DNA from: Thiolinea disciformis DSM 14473
GTDB lineage: Bacteria; Pseudomonadota; Gammaproteobacteria; Thiotrichales; Thiotrichaceae
Direction of reading: 5' to 3'
DNA length: 64,000 nucleotides
Assembly: GCF_000371925.1 (NCBI RefSeq)
Contig: NZ_AQVE01000002.1
Span: 124,001-188,000, forward strand
Shown here: positions 46,966 through 56,041 of the stretch, one piece after another
Layout: each line of letters starts with the position of its first letter
How positions within the stretch are numbered: position 1 is the stretch's first letter
Notes under the pieces: model-generated
Databases searched by the model: none
What the model was told of the DNA's origin: nothing
What the model saw: the letters and a program-made list of their open reading frames with translations, nothing else
Translations under genes and position numbers: made by a program

Positions 46966-47001
46966 TATTTCCTTGCTTTTGAGATCTTACTCAAGATAAA
47001 A

Positions 47002-47019
47002 CCTCAAGCTAGGTTGAGG
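47002..47019. promoter_or_regulatory. SoxR operator in a 19-bp-spacer promoter
   Basis: CCTCAAGCTAGGTTGAGG is an inverted repeat matching the known SoxR box (CCTCAAG...TTGAGG). On the minus strand it sits in the spacer of a promoter with TTTACC and TATCTT boxes 19 bp apart, the length used by MerR-family activators. A second inverted repeat (TTGAG-N6-CTCAA, 46979-46994) lies next to it, toward the VOC gene. Confidence 0.85.
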
Positions 47020-47058
47020 TAAAGGCTTTTTTGCAAACGCTAAAAAAGGGAGAGCATC

Positions 47059-47517
47059 ATGGCAGAAGCAAGTTGGAGTGTTGGGCGAGTCGCTAAGCGC
47101 TGTGGCATCAAGATCAGTACTTTGCACTTTTATGAGGAAAAAGGCTTGATTAACAGTTGGCGCAATGCGGGCAAGCAACGTCGCTACAAACCTGATGTAC
47201 TCCGACGTATTGCGGTGATTAAGGCTGCTCAAAAAGTGGGCATTAGCTTGGAAGAGATTAAACAAGCCTTTTTGTCATTGCCTGATAAACGCACGCCGAC
47301 TATTGAAGATTGGCAAGTTCTATCACAGAATTGGCAAGTTATGTTGGATGCCCGCATTGCTTATTTGCAGAATTTGCGTGATTACTTAACCGGTTGTATT
47401 GGCTGTGGCTGTTTGAGTATGACGAAATGCCCGCTTTACAATCCAGAGGATGTATTGGGCAAGGACGGCGTGGGAGCAGTCATTTTAGACAAGCCCGCCA
47501 TTACTTTGACAACCTGA
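47059..47517 (+). CDS. soxR: Redox-sensing transcriptional activator SoxR
   Basis: This 152-residue MerR-family regulator has the SoxR hallmarks. The amino-terminal winged helix is SVGRVAKRCGIKISTLHFYEEKGLI. The [2Fe-2S] ligands are the four cysteines in CIGCGCLSMTKC (C-x2-C-x-C-x5-C). Oxidation of the cluster by superoxide or redox-cycling drugs activates transcription. It has a GGGAGAG ribosome binding site. It lies divergent from a VOC gene with a SoxR box in the 93 bp gap; there is no soxS in the window, which fits non-enteric bacteria, where SoxR controls its targets directly. Confidence 0.96.
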   Translation: MAEASWSVGRVAKRCGIKISTLHFYEEKGLINSWRNAGKQRRYKPDVLRRIAVIKAAQKVGISLEEIKQAFLSLPDKRTPTIEDWQVLSQNWQVMLDARIAYLQNLRDYLTGCIGCGCLSMTKCPLYNPEDVLGKDGVGAVILDKPAITLTT

Positions 47518-47625
47518 GGCGCTTTGCTCTTATTATTAAGGCTGCTACTGCTTTGCTGTAATGAATTTCAAGGAGTTAGCGCATTATTCACTTTTGTGAG
47601 TCAGAGCTAAGCTATTCATAAAAGT

Positions 47626-47691
47626 ACAGCAGCCTATGGCGAGGACGAATAAAGTATCTCGCTTTCCAGTCTCTAAGAGGCTGCTGTTTTG
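47626..47691. terminator. Nested inverted repeat, probable bidirectional terminator
   Basis: An outer perfect 10 bp repeat (ACAGCAGCCT/AGGCTGCTGT) encloses an inner GCGAG/CTCGC pair. TTTT follows on the plus strand and ACTTTT on the minus strand. It lies between convergent soxR and the ligI gene. Confidence 0.5.
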
Positions 47692-47702
47692 ATTAGCATG
47701 AA

Positions 47703-48575
47703 CTAAGTGGGGAAGCCATACAAACGCGCTGGATTATCCACCAAAATTTTCTGCTGAATCGCAGGATCACGCGCAATTAACGGTACTAAATCTAATAAAT
47801 CGGCATCATTCGGCATGTGCTTTTTGATATTGGGATGGGGATAGTCGGTTCCCCACAAAATACGATCCGGTGCCACTTCAATAAACCCTTGTGCAAATGG
47901 CACAGCATCATAAAACGGTGGCCCCATGGAAATACGCTCAGAGCCACAGACTTTCATCCACCAATTATCGCGCTGCATGCGTTCTAATAGGATTTTATAA
48001 GCTTGTTGCCCGACACCTTCAGTGGTTGGTACACGTCCCATGTGATCGACCACGATATCCATATCGATGGCATCGAAAAACTCCGCATAAGTAATTACAT
48101 CTTCTGCATTCACATGAATCACTAAATGCCAGCCTAAGGGTTTGACACGTTGCAACACCGTTTTCATGCTGTCCAGATTGGGTGCGCCCCCTAGATGCTT
48201 GACGAAATTGAAACGCACGCCACGTACACCGCCATCATGCAAGTCTTGGAAATCGTTTTCAGTGAAACTGTCATTGGCGATACACACGCCACGATAAGCA
48301 CCATTGCTGGACTTGATCGCATCCAGCATGGCGCGATTGTCCGTGCCGTGACAGCTCGCTTGTACGAGCACTGCACGTGCAATCCCTAGTTTGTCATGCA
48401 AACGTTTGAGTGCCTGTTTATCCGCATCTGGCGGCCAATACGACGCTTTGTCTGAGTAGGGAAAGACTTCATGTGGCCCAAATACATGACAATGCGCATC
48501 ACACGCCTTGGGTGGTGCTTTATACAAGGGAGCGCGGGTATTATTGTCGGGTGGCAGACAACTCGGTTTGCTCAT
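47703..48575 (-). CDS. ligI: 2-pyrone-4,6-dicarboxylate lactonase (LigI type)
   Basis: This 290-residue amidohydrolase has the amino-terminal metal motif CDAHCHVFGP and conserved segments LVIHVNAEDV, DIVVDHMGRVP and LWGTDYPHPNIKKHMPND, all characteristic of LigI. LigI hydrolyses the lactone 2-pyrone-4,6-dicarboxylate to 4-oxalomesaconate in protocatechuate 4,5-cleavage and gallate pathways. It lies 29 bp after the tautomerase gene, which acts on the same product. None of the other pathway genes (dioxygenase, hydratase, aldolase) is in the window. A related dicarboxylate lactone substrate is possible. Confidence 0.88.
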   Translation of the reverse strand: MSKPSCLPPDNNTRAPLYKAPPKACDAHCHVFGPHEVFPYSDKASYWPPDADKQALKRLHDKLGIARAVLVQASCHGTDNRAMLDAIKSSNGAYRGVCIANDSFTENDFQDLHDGGVRGVRFNFVKHLGGAPNLDSMKTVLQRVKPLGWHLVIHVNAEDVITYAEFFDAIDMDIVVDHMGRVPTTEGVGQQAYKILLERMQRDNWWMKVCGSERISMGPPFYDAVPFAQGFIEVAPDRILWGTDYPHPNIKKHMPNDADLLDLVPLIARDPAIQQKILVDNPARLYGFPT

Positions 48576-48604
48576 GCTTCTTTCTCCTCCAAGTATTTAT
48601 TTGA

Positions 48605-49663
48605 TTAGACGATCACGTATACTTCGCCGCGACTGAGTAGCCGCGCGGTACGCAATAAGCCTGCTTTAATCACATGATCGTGAGCATCTTGTTCTAGGGC
48701 GACCGAAAATTCGCCGGAGGGATGCTCCACGGATAAGTGTTTAGGGTTGCCGCTGGGAATGATGGCGACGTCTTGTGCGACTGAATGAGGTACTAAGCAA
48801 GCCGTGGCGACTGACACAGCGCCTAGTACACCAATGGCATCATGACAAGTATGCGGAATGAAGGTGCGGGTGCTGATATTGCCGCCCTGCTGTGGTGGAG
48901 CAATCAAGGTCATTTTAGGCACCACCTTCTTAGTCACATCCCCCAAATTCATTAACCGACCGGCTTGTAGACGTATCGCCTCAAGCTTGCTGCGAAACAC
49001 TTGATCCTGCGTTAATTCAGCGCAGGTTTCATAACCGGTTTTGCCGAGGGCTTGGGCATTAATGAGGACCACGGGCATACCATTATCAATACAGGTGACT
49101 GCTACTCCTTCGATCACATCTTGACTATTGCCGGTGGGGAGCAAGGCACCACAAATCGAGCCTGCCACATCCAAATAATTGCAAATAATCGGCGCGGAAC
49201 TGTTGGGTGCACCATCAATAGTGGCATTTCCTTCATAAGTGATTCTACCATCTGGCGTTTGAATCGTGAGTTCGCAGAGATTTTCGCTATTCACCATATA
49301 CACGCGTACCACAGTAGTATCACCTTGTACCGCCACTAAGCCCGCTTCAACGGCAAAGGGCCCAACACCGGCTAAGATATTGCCGCAATTGGGTGTGGTA
49401 TCCACACGATTCTCACCGACGACTACTTGGACAAATAAGAAATCCACATCGGCATCGGCACGATTCGAACGACTGACGACGGCAACTTTACTGGTCAGCG
49501 GATGGGCGCCCCCTAAGCCATCAATCTGACGTGCATCTCGTCCCACCGCAGCCAATAGGATTTGATCACGTTCGTTCGGATCAGACGGTAAGTCATCCGC
49601 TAAAAAATACAGTCCTTTCGAGCTACCACCGCGAAACTGCATGAAGGGAATGGCCAGTTGCAT
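48605..49663 (-). CDS. galD: 4-oxalomesaconate tautomerase (GalD, PrpF family)
   Basis: This 352-residue protein has the PrpF/diaminopimelate epimerase fold: an N-terminal FMQFRGGSSKGLYFLADDLP, the catalytic-site region TTPNCGNILAGVGPFAVEAG, and a C-terminal RTFIPHTCHDAIGVLGAVSVA. The FRGGSSKG start and conserved lengths match GalD, which converts the keto form of 4-oxalomesaconate to the enol in gallate catabolism. Its place just upstream of ligI in the same operon strengthens the assignment. It has no identifiable promoter, but a terminator from the upstream antiporter lies about 110 bases before it. Confidence 0.88.
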   Translation of the reverse strand: MQLAIPFMQFRGGSSKGLYFLADDLPSDPNERDQILLAAVGRDARQIDGLGGAHPLTSKVAVVSRSNRADADVDFLFVQVVVGENRVDTTPNCGNILAGVGPFAVEAGLVAVQGDTTVVRVYMVNSENLCELTIQTPDGRITYEGNATIDGAPNSSAPIICNYLDVAGSICGALLPTGNSQDVIEGVAVTCIDNGMPVVLINAQALGKTGYETCAELTQDQVFRSKLEAIRLQAGRLMNLGDVTKKVVPKMTLIAPPQQGGNISTRTFIPHTCHDAIGVLGAVSVATACLVPHSVAQDVAIIPSGNPKHLSVEHPSGEFSVALEQDAHDHVIKAGLLRTARLLSRGEVYVIV

Positions 49664-49775
49664 AAGTTTTCCTAGCTGAGCGAACGAATGGGCAAGGCGT
49701 GAGTTAGCACTAAAAGCTCTCCTCCATGCTTTGCTACTACTGTGCAGTGTAGGGGGAAGTGCTAGGCTTGAACAT

Positions 49776-49809
49776 GCAAAAAATACCTATGCTCTGGTAT
49801 TTTTTTTGC
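49776..49809 (-). terminator. Intrinsic terminator after the antiporter gene
   Basis: GCAAAAAATACC and GGTATTTTTTTTGC form a long A/T-rich stem (one small bulge) with an 8 nt loop. On the minus strand the stem ends in TTTTTT just past the antiporter gene. It sits before the galD-ligI operon. Confidence 0.7.
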
Positions 49810-49849
49810 CTCTGTGCGCTGAGGGCGGCTTAGTCTGAGTCGGCCTTAT

Positions 49850-50935
49850 TCAAGGCACTATCGTCATAAACAAATAAGTGAGAAACAAAACGAGATGCAC
49901 AGCACCTTGCATTACCGTCACCCGTCCGGTGTTCATCGAAAGCGAAGCCACAAATAGAGATAGGATGAGTAGTACGATGGATTTACTATCTAGGCCAAGC
50001 ACGATCGTCATGTCCATACTAATTGAGACAATCGCTACGGCGGGGATAGTTAAGCCAATGGTCGCTAGTGCAGAGCCAAAAGCGAGATTCAGGCTAGTTT
50101 GCAGTTGATTATTGGCAGCCGCGCGTAAGGCAGCAAAGCCTTCGGGCATTAAGACAGTCGCGGCAATAATGATACCTACTAATGCTTCGGGCGCACCGAT
50201 GACTTTCACGAAGGCCTTGATTTCAGGGGAGAGAAATTTGGCGGATAAGACGACCCCGACTAAACTTAGTAACAGAAAAACACCACTCATCAGTAAAGTG
50301 GTAAGGGGGATAGAGGCCGTTTGCTCTTCCGCTTCGGGTGGGCTACTGAGAAAGTAATCACGGTGTCTTACCGCTTGGACAAAAACAAATAGTAGGTAAA
50401 GTACTAATGACACGATAGCGACAAAAACCAGTTGACTGGTGGTGTAGCTTGGGCCAGAAACACTGGTAGTAAAATTAGGTAAAATTAAGGAAAGTACGAC
50501 AATAGCGGCCAGAGTGGTGAGGGCGGTATAGCTGCCGGTTAAAGTAAAATGTTGCTCGCCAAAACGTATTCCACCCATTAAAAAACTTAAGCCAACGATA
50601 AGATTAAGAATAATCATAACCGCCGCGAATACCGTATCCCTTGCCAGCACGGCGGCACCTGATTCGGCAGCGATCATAATGGATACAATCAGCGACACTT
50701 CAATCACCGTCACTGCCAACGCAAGCACTAAGGTTCCGAAGGGCTCGCCAATCCCATAAGCAATAACCTCCGCATGATGCACGGCGGCTAATACACTCGC
50801 GAACAAGCTAATGCCGAGCGCGAGGCTGTACCAGTGATTAGTTTCAAGGCCAAACCATTGCAGCGCTAGTAAGGCCAATGTTATCAGAGGAGCGAATAGT
50901 GCCCAGAGGACGAATTTTGAGTGCTGATTAGCCAT
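49850..50935 (-). CDS. Calcium/cation:proton antiporter (ChaA-like)
   Basis: This integral membrane antiporter of about 361 residues has roughly eleven hydrophobic helices. The two CaCA alpha-repeat motifs, GEPFGTLVLALAVTVIEVSL and MPEGFAALRAAANNQLQTSLNLAFGSALAT, are arranged in opposed halves with key Glu residues, as in E. coli ChaA and the y4hA type. It should export Ca2+ (and perhaps Na+ or K+) in exchange for H+. I chose the ATG at 50935; the open frame runs to a TTG at 50968, without a ribosome binding site. It is divergent from the Roco gene and transcribed toward galD, with a terminator in between. Confidence 0.85.
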   Translation of the reverse strand: MANQHSKFVLWALFAPLITLALLALQWFGLETNHWYSLALGISLFASVLAAVHHAEVIAYGIGEPFGTLVLALAVTVIEVSLIVSIMIAAESGAAVLARDTVFAAVMIILNLIVGLSFLMGGIRFGEQHFTLTGSYTALTTLAAIVVLSLILPNFTTSVSGPSYTTSQLVFVAIVSLVLYLLFVFVQAVRHRDYFLSSPPEAEEQTASIPLTTLLMSGVFLLLSLVGVVLSAKFLSPEIKAFVKVIGAPEALVGIIIAATVLMPEGFAALRAAANNQLQTSLNLAFGSALATIGLTIPAVAIVSISMDMTIVLGLDSKSIVLLILSLFVASLSMNTGRVTVMQGAVHLVLFLTYLFMTIVP

Positions 50936-51201
50936 AAAAAGGTCACATGAAGGAGTTAAGAATCTCAATGTAGCGAAAAATAGGTGCTTTGCCCAATTTC
51001 TCTAACGCAGCATGTGACATTACTCGCTTTTTCAATAGACTCTTCAATGGCTCGGCTTTCTCTGGCTGAGGTTTTGAAATAGGGCGGGTATCACTTGAAT
51101 GAGGGCGCTAGGACTGCGTTTATTGCGGGTTATTGTATTTTTAGCAATAAAACTTATAGCTGCTAGAATAAAGGCTTATCCCCAAGTTGCTGAGGGTTGG
51201 T

Positions 51202-53784
51202 ATGGTAGAACTTCCGACTAGGGAAGAGCTGGAGCAGTTGTATTATGAGAAAGGCCATGATGCTTTGGTTTGGTATGCTTGGCGCTGTGCTTTGCGGGCT
51301 TCACCTGTGTTGGGTTGCATGTCGTTGCACGAGATTTGGCCAGAACAAACCGTGAAGCAGAGTTATGCGCTATTAAGACCTTTATGTCTGTTAGCACAGT
51401 GGCCTTCTGCTTATGCTTCTGATGCTGCCGCCGTCGCCGCCGCCTACGCTGTCGCTGCTGCCACCACTGCCGCTACTGCCACCGCCGTTAAAGCTGCCGC
51501 CTATGCTGTCAGAGCTGCCGCCGCCACTGCCGACGCTGCCATCTCCACAGCCGCAACCACTGCCGCTGCCGCCGCATATGCCGCCGTCACCGCCACTGCT
51601 GCCACTGCTGCCGCCTACGCCGCCGCCAGAGTCGCTGCCGACGTCGCCAACGCCAGAGCTGACTGGCAATACCTACGAAAAACTACTTTGCAGGATTGGC
51701 TTGCTCGCCCTTTATGGTTTGAAGAAATAGAAAAACCTTTGCACTTTATCGAATACGAACAGCAGTTATTAGTCAACTTAAAGCAACTCGGCTTAGATTT
51801 TCTGGCCAATGACCTGCAATCCCTTTGGCAAGGGAAACCTTTGGCTAGTCATGCCCCGAACTATTTTAAACGTTTGTCTGAGTCCATTCTTAATGACCCT
51901 GCGGCTTTGCGGCGTGCGATTCTTTATGGGGAAGCCACCAATCATGTGCAAGCGGTACGGGTGTTATTGTTGGGTTCTGGAGGTGCAGGTAAGACTTCGC
52001 TGGCTCAAGTACTCAAAGGCGAAAAGCCAATCGAAAAAAAGCACCAAGCCGCCACCTTGGGCGTGGATTATCAGCAACACCAGCCTATTCAATTGCACAA
52101 AACCTTGGCTAACTTAAAATTGGCAGCAAACGGGCTGGATTTATATTTATGGGATTTTGGTGGGCAAACCATCTTTCATGGCTTACACCGTGCCTTCCTG
52201 CATGAGAACTGTGTGTATGTGCTGGTGGTGGATAATCGCCATGAACAAGCGCCAGATGAATGGTTGCATCAAATCCGTCATTTAGCGGGTCGCCATGCAC
52301 AAGTGCTCTTGGTCACCAATGAATACGAGCATTGCCATGCCCGCCAAAATGAAACCCGTTTATTGCGTGAGTTCGGTGATTTATTGAATGAGCGCAGTTT
52401 CTTCTATTTTTCCTGTCTTGAGCCTGATTTACAGGCTACCCAGCCCACGGCTTTTAGGGCTTTTGTTGAGCAATTGATTCAAGCCAGTCTGGATAGTCGC
52501 CGCTCGATTTTTGCCACGACTTTGCGTGTTCAAGAACAGCTTCATCAACAATATGAACAGCAGCCTTTTTTGCATGATGCCAACGTAATTAAGCTGATTG
52601 AAGAAATTACCCCTGAAAGCGAATCGACCTTGCGGCAACTGATTCAACTGGGGTTTTTAGTGCCGGTAAAAAAAGGCGGCTTGCAATATTGCCTAAAGCC
52701 CGCTTGGGCAGTGGATCACGCTTACCGATTATTGCATGGAAAAAAACTACGTGAGCAACAGGGCTTAGCTGATGTGCGGGTATTGGCGGCTGAACTAGCC
52801 GATAGCGTCGAGCCTGAGCAAATGGGTTATTTGAGCGATTTTCTACATGATCGTGAACTGTGTTGCTTATTGACAAATGAGCAGTATTTTTTCCCCGATG
52901 CGGCGGCCTCCAATGAACCGAGTCAGGTGCGCGAACTGTTAAAGCGACAGCCTCGCGTGACCTTATATTTTGATTTACCGTATTTACCCTTGGGCTTTCA
53001 TGCACGTTTGGTGCATAAGCTTTTTAATAAGGGCAGTGACACAGGGATTCATAAGGTTGATGCCATTTGGCGGCATGGTTTTATTGTAGACAATCCTCAA
53101 GCGAGCGCGCTTGTGCAGTATCATTTACGCAAGGCGAGTGTGGAAATGATCTTAATCGGCAAGGCGAGTGTATTCGTCAAACTATTTCAGACTTTTTACC
53201 CTGCTTTCAAAGCGGCTGTGATCAGTGAGTCAGGCATTCAAGAAAAGAATATCCATTTATCAGTCGTATTTCATGGCAAACCATTTGCCATACATTCCAG
53301 TGCGGATTTTATTAGCGCCTTGAAATCCATTCATACTATTGAAGATTTGACTAAGGAGGTGGCGAAGATGGCAGCCAAAGAAACGAACTATTATGCGGGC
53401 GATCATATTGAAAACATGGGTGGTGCGGGTTCTAATTTTGCCATCAAAAGCGAACATTTTTCCCAGTCCAGCCATGTGCAGTATGCTGAAATTAACCAAG
53501 ACCAACGTCAGCAATTAGCATTATTAGTCAATGAATTATTCAAACATGCTGCCCAACTAGAGGGCGAAAAGCTAGTCGCCTTAGGCGCCACCAAAAGCGC
53601 TTTAGAAAAGCCGGATGCCCCTCAGTCGAAGGCTTTATTAAGCAAAGTCTGGAGTGGCGTGAAAGATTTGGGGGTGTTTACCAAAGATACGCTGATCCCG
53701 ATTGCAGAAAAAGTGGCTGAGCATAAAGAAGCGATTATTGGGATCGTTGCCGCGAGTGCGGCGGCAGTAAAACCTATCCCTTAG
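51202..53784 (+). CDS. Roco-type GTPase with alanine-rich amino-terminal region
   Basis: This is an 860-residue protein with a Roc GTPase and a COR domain. The start ATG 51202 follows GAGGG by 5 bases. Residues 1-65 are an ordered N-terminal segment. Residues 70-155 are an Ala-rich repeat with spaced Tyr, Thr and Val. The Roc domain has the P-loop GSGGAGKTS (258-266), the G3 motif DFGGQ (318-322), and TNEYE where NKxD is usual. The COR domain (about 420-680) has FDLPYLPLGFHARLV and IWRHGF. The C-terminus ends in a hydrophobic helix (IGIVAASAAAVKPIP). Leucine-rich repeats, usual in Roco proteins, are absent. The function is unknown. Confidence 0.8.
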   Translation: MVELPTREELEQLYYEKGHDALVWYAWRCALRASPVLGCMSLHEIWPEQTVKQSYALLRPLCLLAQWPSAYASDAAAVAAAYAVAAATTAATATAVKAAAYAVRAAAATADAAISTAATTAAAAAYAAVTATAATAAAYAAARVAADVANARADWQYLRKTTLQDWLARPLWFEEIEKPLHFIEYEQQLLVNLKQLGLDFLANDLQSLWQGKPLASHAPNYFKRLSESILNDPAALRRAILYGEATNHVQAVRVLLLGSGGAGKTSLAQVLKGEKPIEKKHQAATLGVDYQQHQPIQLHKTLANLKLAANGLDLYLWDFGGQTIFHGLHRAFLHENCVYVLVVDNRHEQAPDEWLHQIRHLAGRHAQVLLVTNEYEHCHARQNETRLLREFGDLLNERSFFYFSCLEPDLQATQPTAFRAFVEQLIQASLDSRRSIFATTLRVQEQLHQQYEQQPFLHDANVIKLIEEITPESESTLRQLIQLGFLVPVKKGGLQYCLKPAWAVDHAYRLLHGKKLREQQGLADVRVLAAELADSVEPEQMGYLSDFLHDRELCCLLTNEQYFFPDAAASNEPSQVRELLKRQPRVTLYFDLPYLPLGFHARLVHKLFNKGSDTGIHKVDAIWRHGFIVDNPQASALVQYHLRKASVEMILIGKASVFVKLFQTFYPAFKAAVISESGIQEKNIHLSVVFHGKPFAIHSSADFISALKSIHTIEDLTKEVAKMAAKETNYYAGDHIENMGGAGSNFAIKSEHFSQSSHVQYAEINQDQRQQLALLVNELFKHAAQLEGEKLVALGATKSALEKPDAPQSKALLSKVWSGVKDLGVFTKDTLIPIAEKVAEHKEAIIGIVAASAAAVKPIP
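51410..51660 (+). repeat. GCC/GCT-rich alanine codon repeat
   Basis: Within the Roco gene about 250 bases are nearly all GCN codons, with GTC, ACC, TAC/TAT and AGA interspersed, far richer in G and C than the flanks. The register is not a single clean unit; the helical heptad-like spacing of Tyr suggests alternating AxxxA packing. It is also the source of long spurious open frames in other reading frames. Confidence 0.9.
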
Positions 53785-53811
53785 TGGCTTTTCAAGACCA
53801 CTGAAAAGCCA
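53785..53811 (+). terminator. Possible weak terminator after the Roco gene
   Basis: TGGCTTTTC and GAAAAGCCA form a 9 bp stem with a 9 nt loop starting just after the stop codon. No T run follows on the plus strand. It lies between convergent Roco and uvrB genes. Confidence 0.35.
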
Positions 53812-53833
53812 TAAGGAGTGAAATGGAAATGCG

Positions 53834-55861
53834 CTAAGGAATACCAAACACCTTAGCACGAATCGCCGCTATTTCGTCACGCAGTGCAGCCGCTTGCTCG
53901 AACTCCAGATTTTTCGCATGTTGAAACATTTTATCTTCTAGTTGTTTTAGTTTTTTCACGGCTTGCGCAGGGCTGAGTGCAGCATACTGAGCAAGCGCTT
54001 CGGCAACTTTGTCGAGTTTCGCTTTGGATTTTTTGTCACCGCGTTTTGCATTGCCATAAGCCCCTTCCATCACATCCGCAATACGTTTTTTGATAGTTTG
54101 CGGCGTAATACCCAACTTTTTATTATATTCCAATTGCTTTTGGCGGCGGCGCTCGGTTTCCTCGATGGCCCGTTTCATGGAATCGGTGATTTTGTCGGCA
54201 TATAAAATCGCTCGCCCTTCAGCATTGCGGGCGGCTCGGCCAATGGTTTGAATCAACGAGCGATCAGAGCGTAAAAATCCTTCTTTGTCAGCATCCAAAA
54301 TCGCAACCAGAGACACTTCGGGAATATCTAAACCTTCACGCAATAAGTTAATGCCGACCAGTACATCAAACTCACCTTTGCGTAAATCACGAATAATTTC
54401 AACCCGTTCCACGGTATCAATGTCCGAGTGCAGATAGCGCACTTTGACATCGTGCTCCATTAAATAATCGGTCAAATCTTCGGCCATGCGTTTGGTTAGG
54501 GTGGTGACCAAAACCCGCTCATTGCGTTTAGCACGTGCGGTAATTTCCGACATCACATCATCCACTTGGCTAGTGACGGGACGAACTTCTACCAACGGAT
54601 CAACCAAGCCGGTGGGTCGCACGACTTGTTCTGCAATTTGTCCCGAGTGCTCTAATTCATACGCCCCTGGGGTGGCCGATACATGAATCACCTGTGGCAA
54701 AATACGTTCAAATTCGTCAAAGCGTAAGGGGCGATTATCCAAAGCAGAGGGCAGGCGGAAACCATAATCGACCAATGTGGTTTTGCGGGAGCGATCACCT
54801 TTATACATGCCCCCAAATTGGGGAACCGTGACATGGGATTCGTCGATGAATACGATGGCATTGCGCGGAATATAGTCAAATAAACAGGGCGGGGCAGAGC
54901 CGGGTGTACGCTGGGATAGATAGCGCGAGTAGTTTTCAATCCCCGAGCAATAGCCGGTTTCCATAATCATTTCAATATCATACTGGGTACGTTGTTCTAA
55001 ACGCTGTGCTTCCACCAGCTTATTTTCATCCCGTAGCACGGCTAAACGCTCGCGCAATTCCTCTTTAATCTGTTCGACTGCGCCCAACAATACTTCACGG
55101 GGCGTAACATAGTGGGTTTTGGGATAAATAGTTAAGCGTGGTACACGGCGCAATATTTCGCCAGTCAAAGGATCAAAAAAGCTCAAGTTCTCGATTTCAT
55201 TATCAAATAACTCGATGCGAATCGCTTCTTTGTCTGATTCCGCTGGATGAATATCAATCACCTCACCACGCACCCGAAACGTGCCACGCTGTAAATCAAG
55301 GTCATTACGGGTGTATTGCATCTCCGCTAAACGGCGCAGCACGGTACGTTGATCAATTTTGTCGCCACGGACTAGATGCAGAATCATTTGCATATAGGAC
55401 TCAGGATCGCCCAAGCCATAAATGGCAGAGACCGTGGCAACTAAAATAACGTCTTTGCGTTCCAACAAATTGCGGGTGGCCGACAGACGCATTTGCTCGA
55501 CGTGATCATTGATCGAAGCATCTTTCTCAATATAAATATCTTTCGACGGCACATAGGCTTCTGGTTGGTAATAGTCGTAATAAGAGACGAAATATTCCAC
55601 CGCATTATTTGGAAAGAAATCTTTAAATTCGCCATACAATTGCGCTGCAAGCGTTTTATTGTGCGCCAAAATAATCGCAGGGCGCTGGGTTTGTTGAATA
55701 ATATTGGCCATGGTAAAAGTCTTACCAGAACCTGTGACACCCAATAAAGTTTGGTGCAATAGGCCATTGTGTAGGCCATCGATTAAGGTTTGAATCGCTT
55801 CTGGCTGATCACCGGCGGGCGCGTAGCTAGTATGCAGTTCAAAGTTTTGCGTGGTATTCAT
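53834..55861 (-). CDS. uvrB: Excinuclease ABC subunit B
   Basis: UvrB is the central damage-verification helicase of nucleotide excision repair. From the ATG at 55861 it is 675 residues. Motifs are Walker [14 protein letters not shown], the beta-hairpin region [14 protein letters not shown], motif [13 protein letters not shown], and the helicase C domain with [32 protein letters not shown] and [12 protein letters not shown]. The C-terminal UVR motif binds UvrC (about 632-665). An in-frame TTG at 55873 is less likely. The gene is convergent with the Roco gene and not linked to uvrC, which lies some 36 kb away. Confidence 0.98.
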   Translation of the reverse strand: MNTTQNFELHTSYAPAGDQPEAIQTLIDGLHNGLLHQTLLGVTGSGKTFTMANIIQQTQRPAIILAHNKTLAAQLYGEFKDFFPNNAVEYFVSYYDYYQPEAYVPSKDIYIEKDASINDHVEQMRLSATRNLLERKDVILVATVSAIYGLGDPESYMQMILHLVRGDKIDQRTVLRRLAEMQYTRNDLDLQRGTFRVRGEVIDIHPAESDKEAIRIELFDNEIENLSFFDPLTGEILRRVPRLTIYPKTHYVTPREVLLGAVEQIKEELRERLAVLRDENKLVEAQRLEQRTQYDIEMIMETGYCSGIENYSRYLSQRTPGSAPPCLFDYIPRNAIVFIDESHVTVPQFGGMYKGDRSRKTTLVDYGFRLPSALDNRPLRFDEFERILPQVIHVSATPGAYELEHSGQIAEQVVRPTGLVDPLVEVRPVTSQVDDVMSEITARAKRNERVLVTTLTKRMAEDLTDYLMEHDVKVRYLHSDIDTVERVEIIRDLRKGEFDVLVGINLLREGLDIPEVSLVAILDADKEGFLRSDRSLIQTIGRAARNAEGRAILYADKITDSMKRAIEETERRRQKQLEYNKKLGITPQTIKKRIADVMEGAYGNAKRGDKKSKAKLDKVAEALAQYAALSPAQAVKKLKQLEDKMFQHAKNLEFEQAAALRDEIAAIRAKVFGIP

Positions 55862-56041
55862 CAACTGTCTCAAAAGGCATAGGAGGCGAAAAGCTCATGC
55901 AGTATAGTGTGGACTTACTGACAAGGGTATGTCAGGAATTTAGCGTCAAATCCTAAAACTTCAAGCACTGCTTTAGATGAGGGCGCTAGGGTTTAGCAAC
56001 ACTTGCTAAGTCACACAATCCAACTATCAAAAGGTTTTGTT

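Noticed and set aside
47521-47702. Miniature mobile element with terminal inverted repeats
   Set aside because: The inverted repeats fit a nested terminator between convergent genes; no target duplication is visible.
51391-51730. Long Gly/Ser-rich and Pro/Leu-rich open frames on both strands
   Set aside because: They are other-frame readings of the Ala codon repeat in the Roco gene and have no independent start signals.
53130-53175. Direct repeat AAGGCGAGTGT in the Roco gene as a mobile or regulatory signal
   Set aside because: Two copies 26 bases apart encode KASV in different strands of the COR domain; likely chance or local codon repetition.
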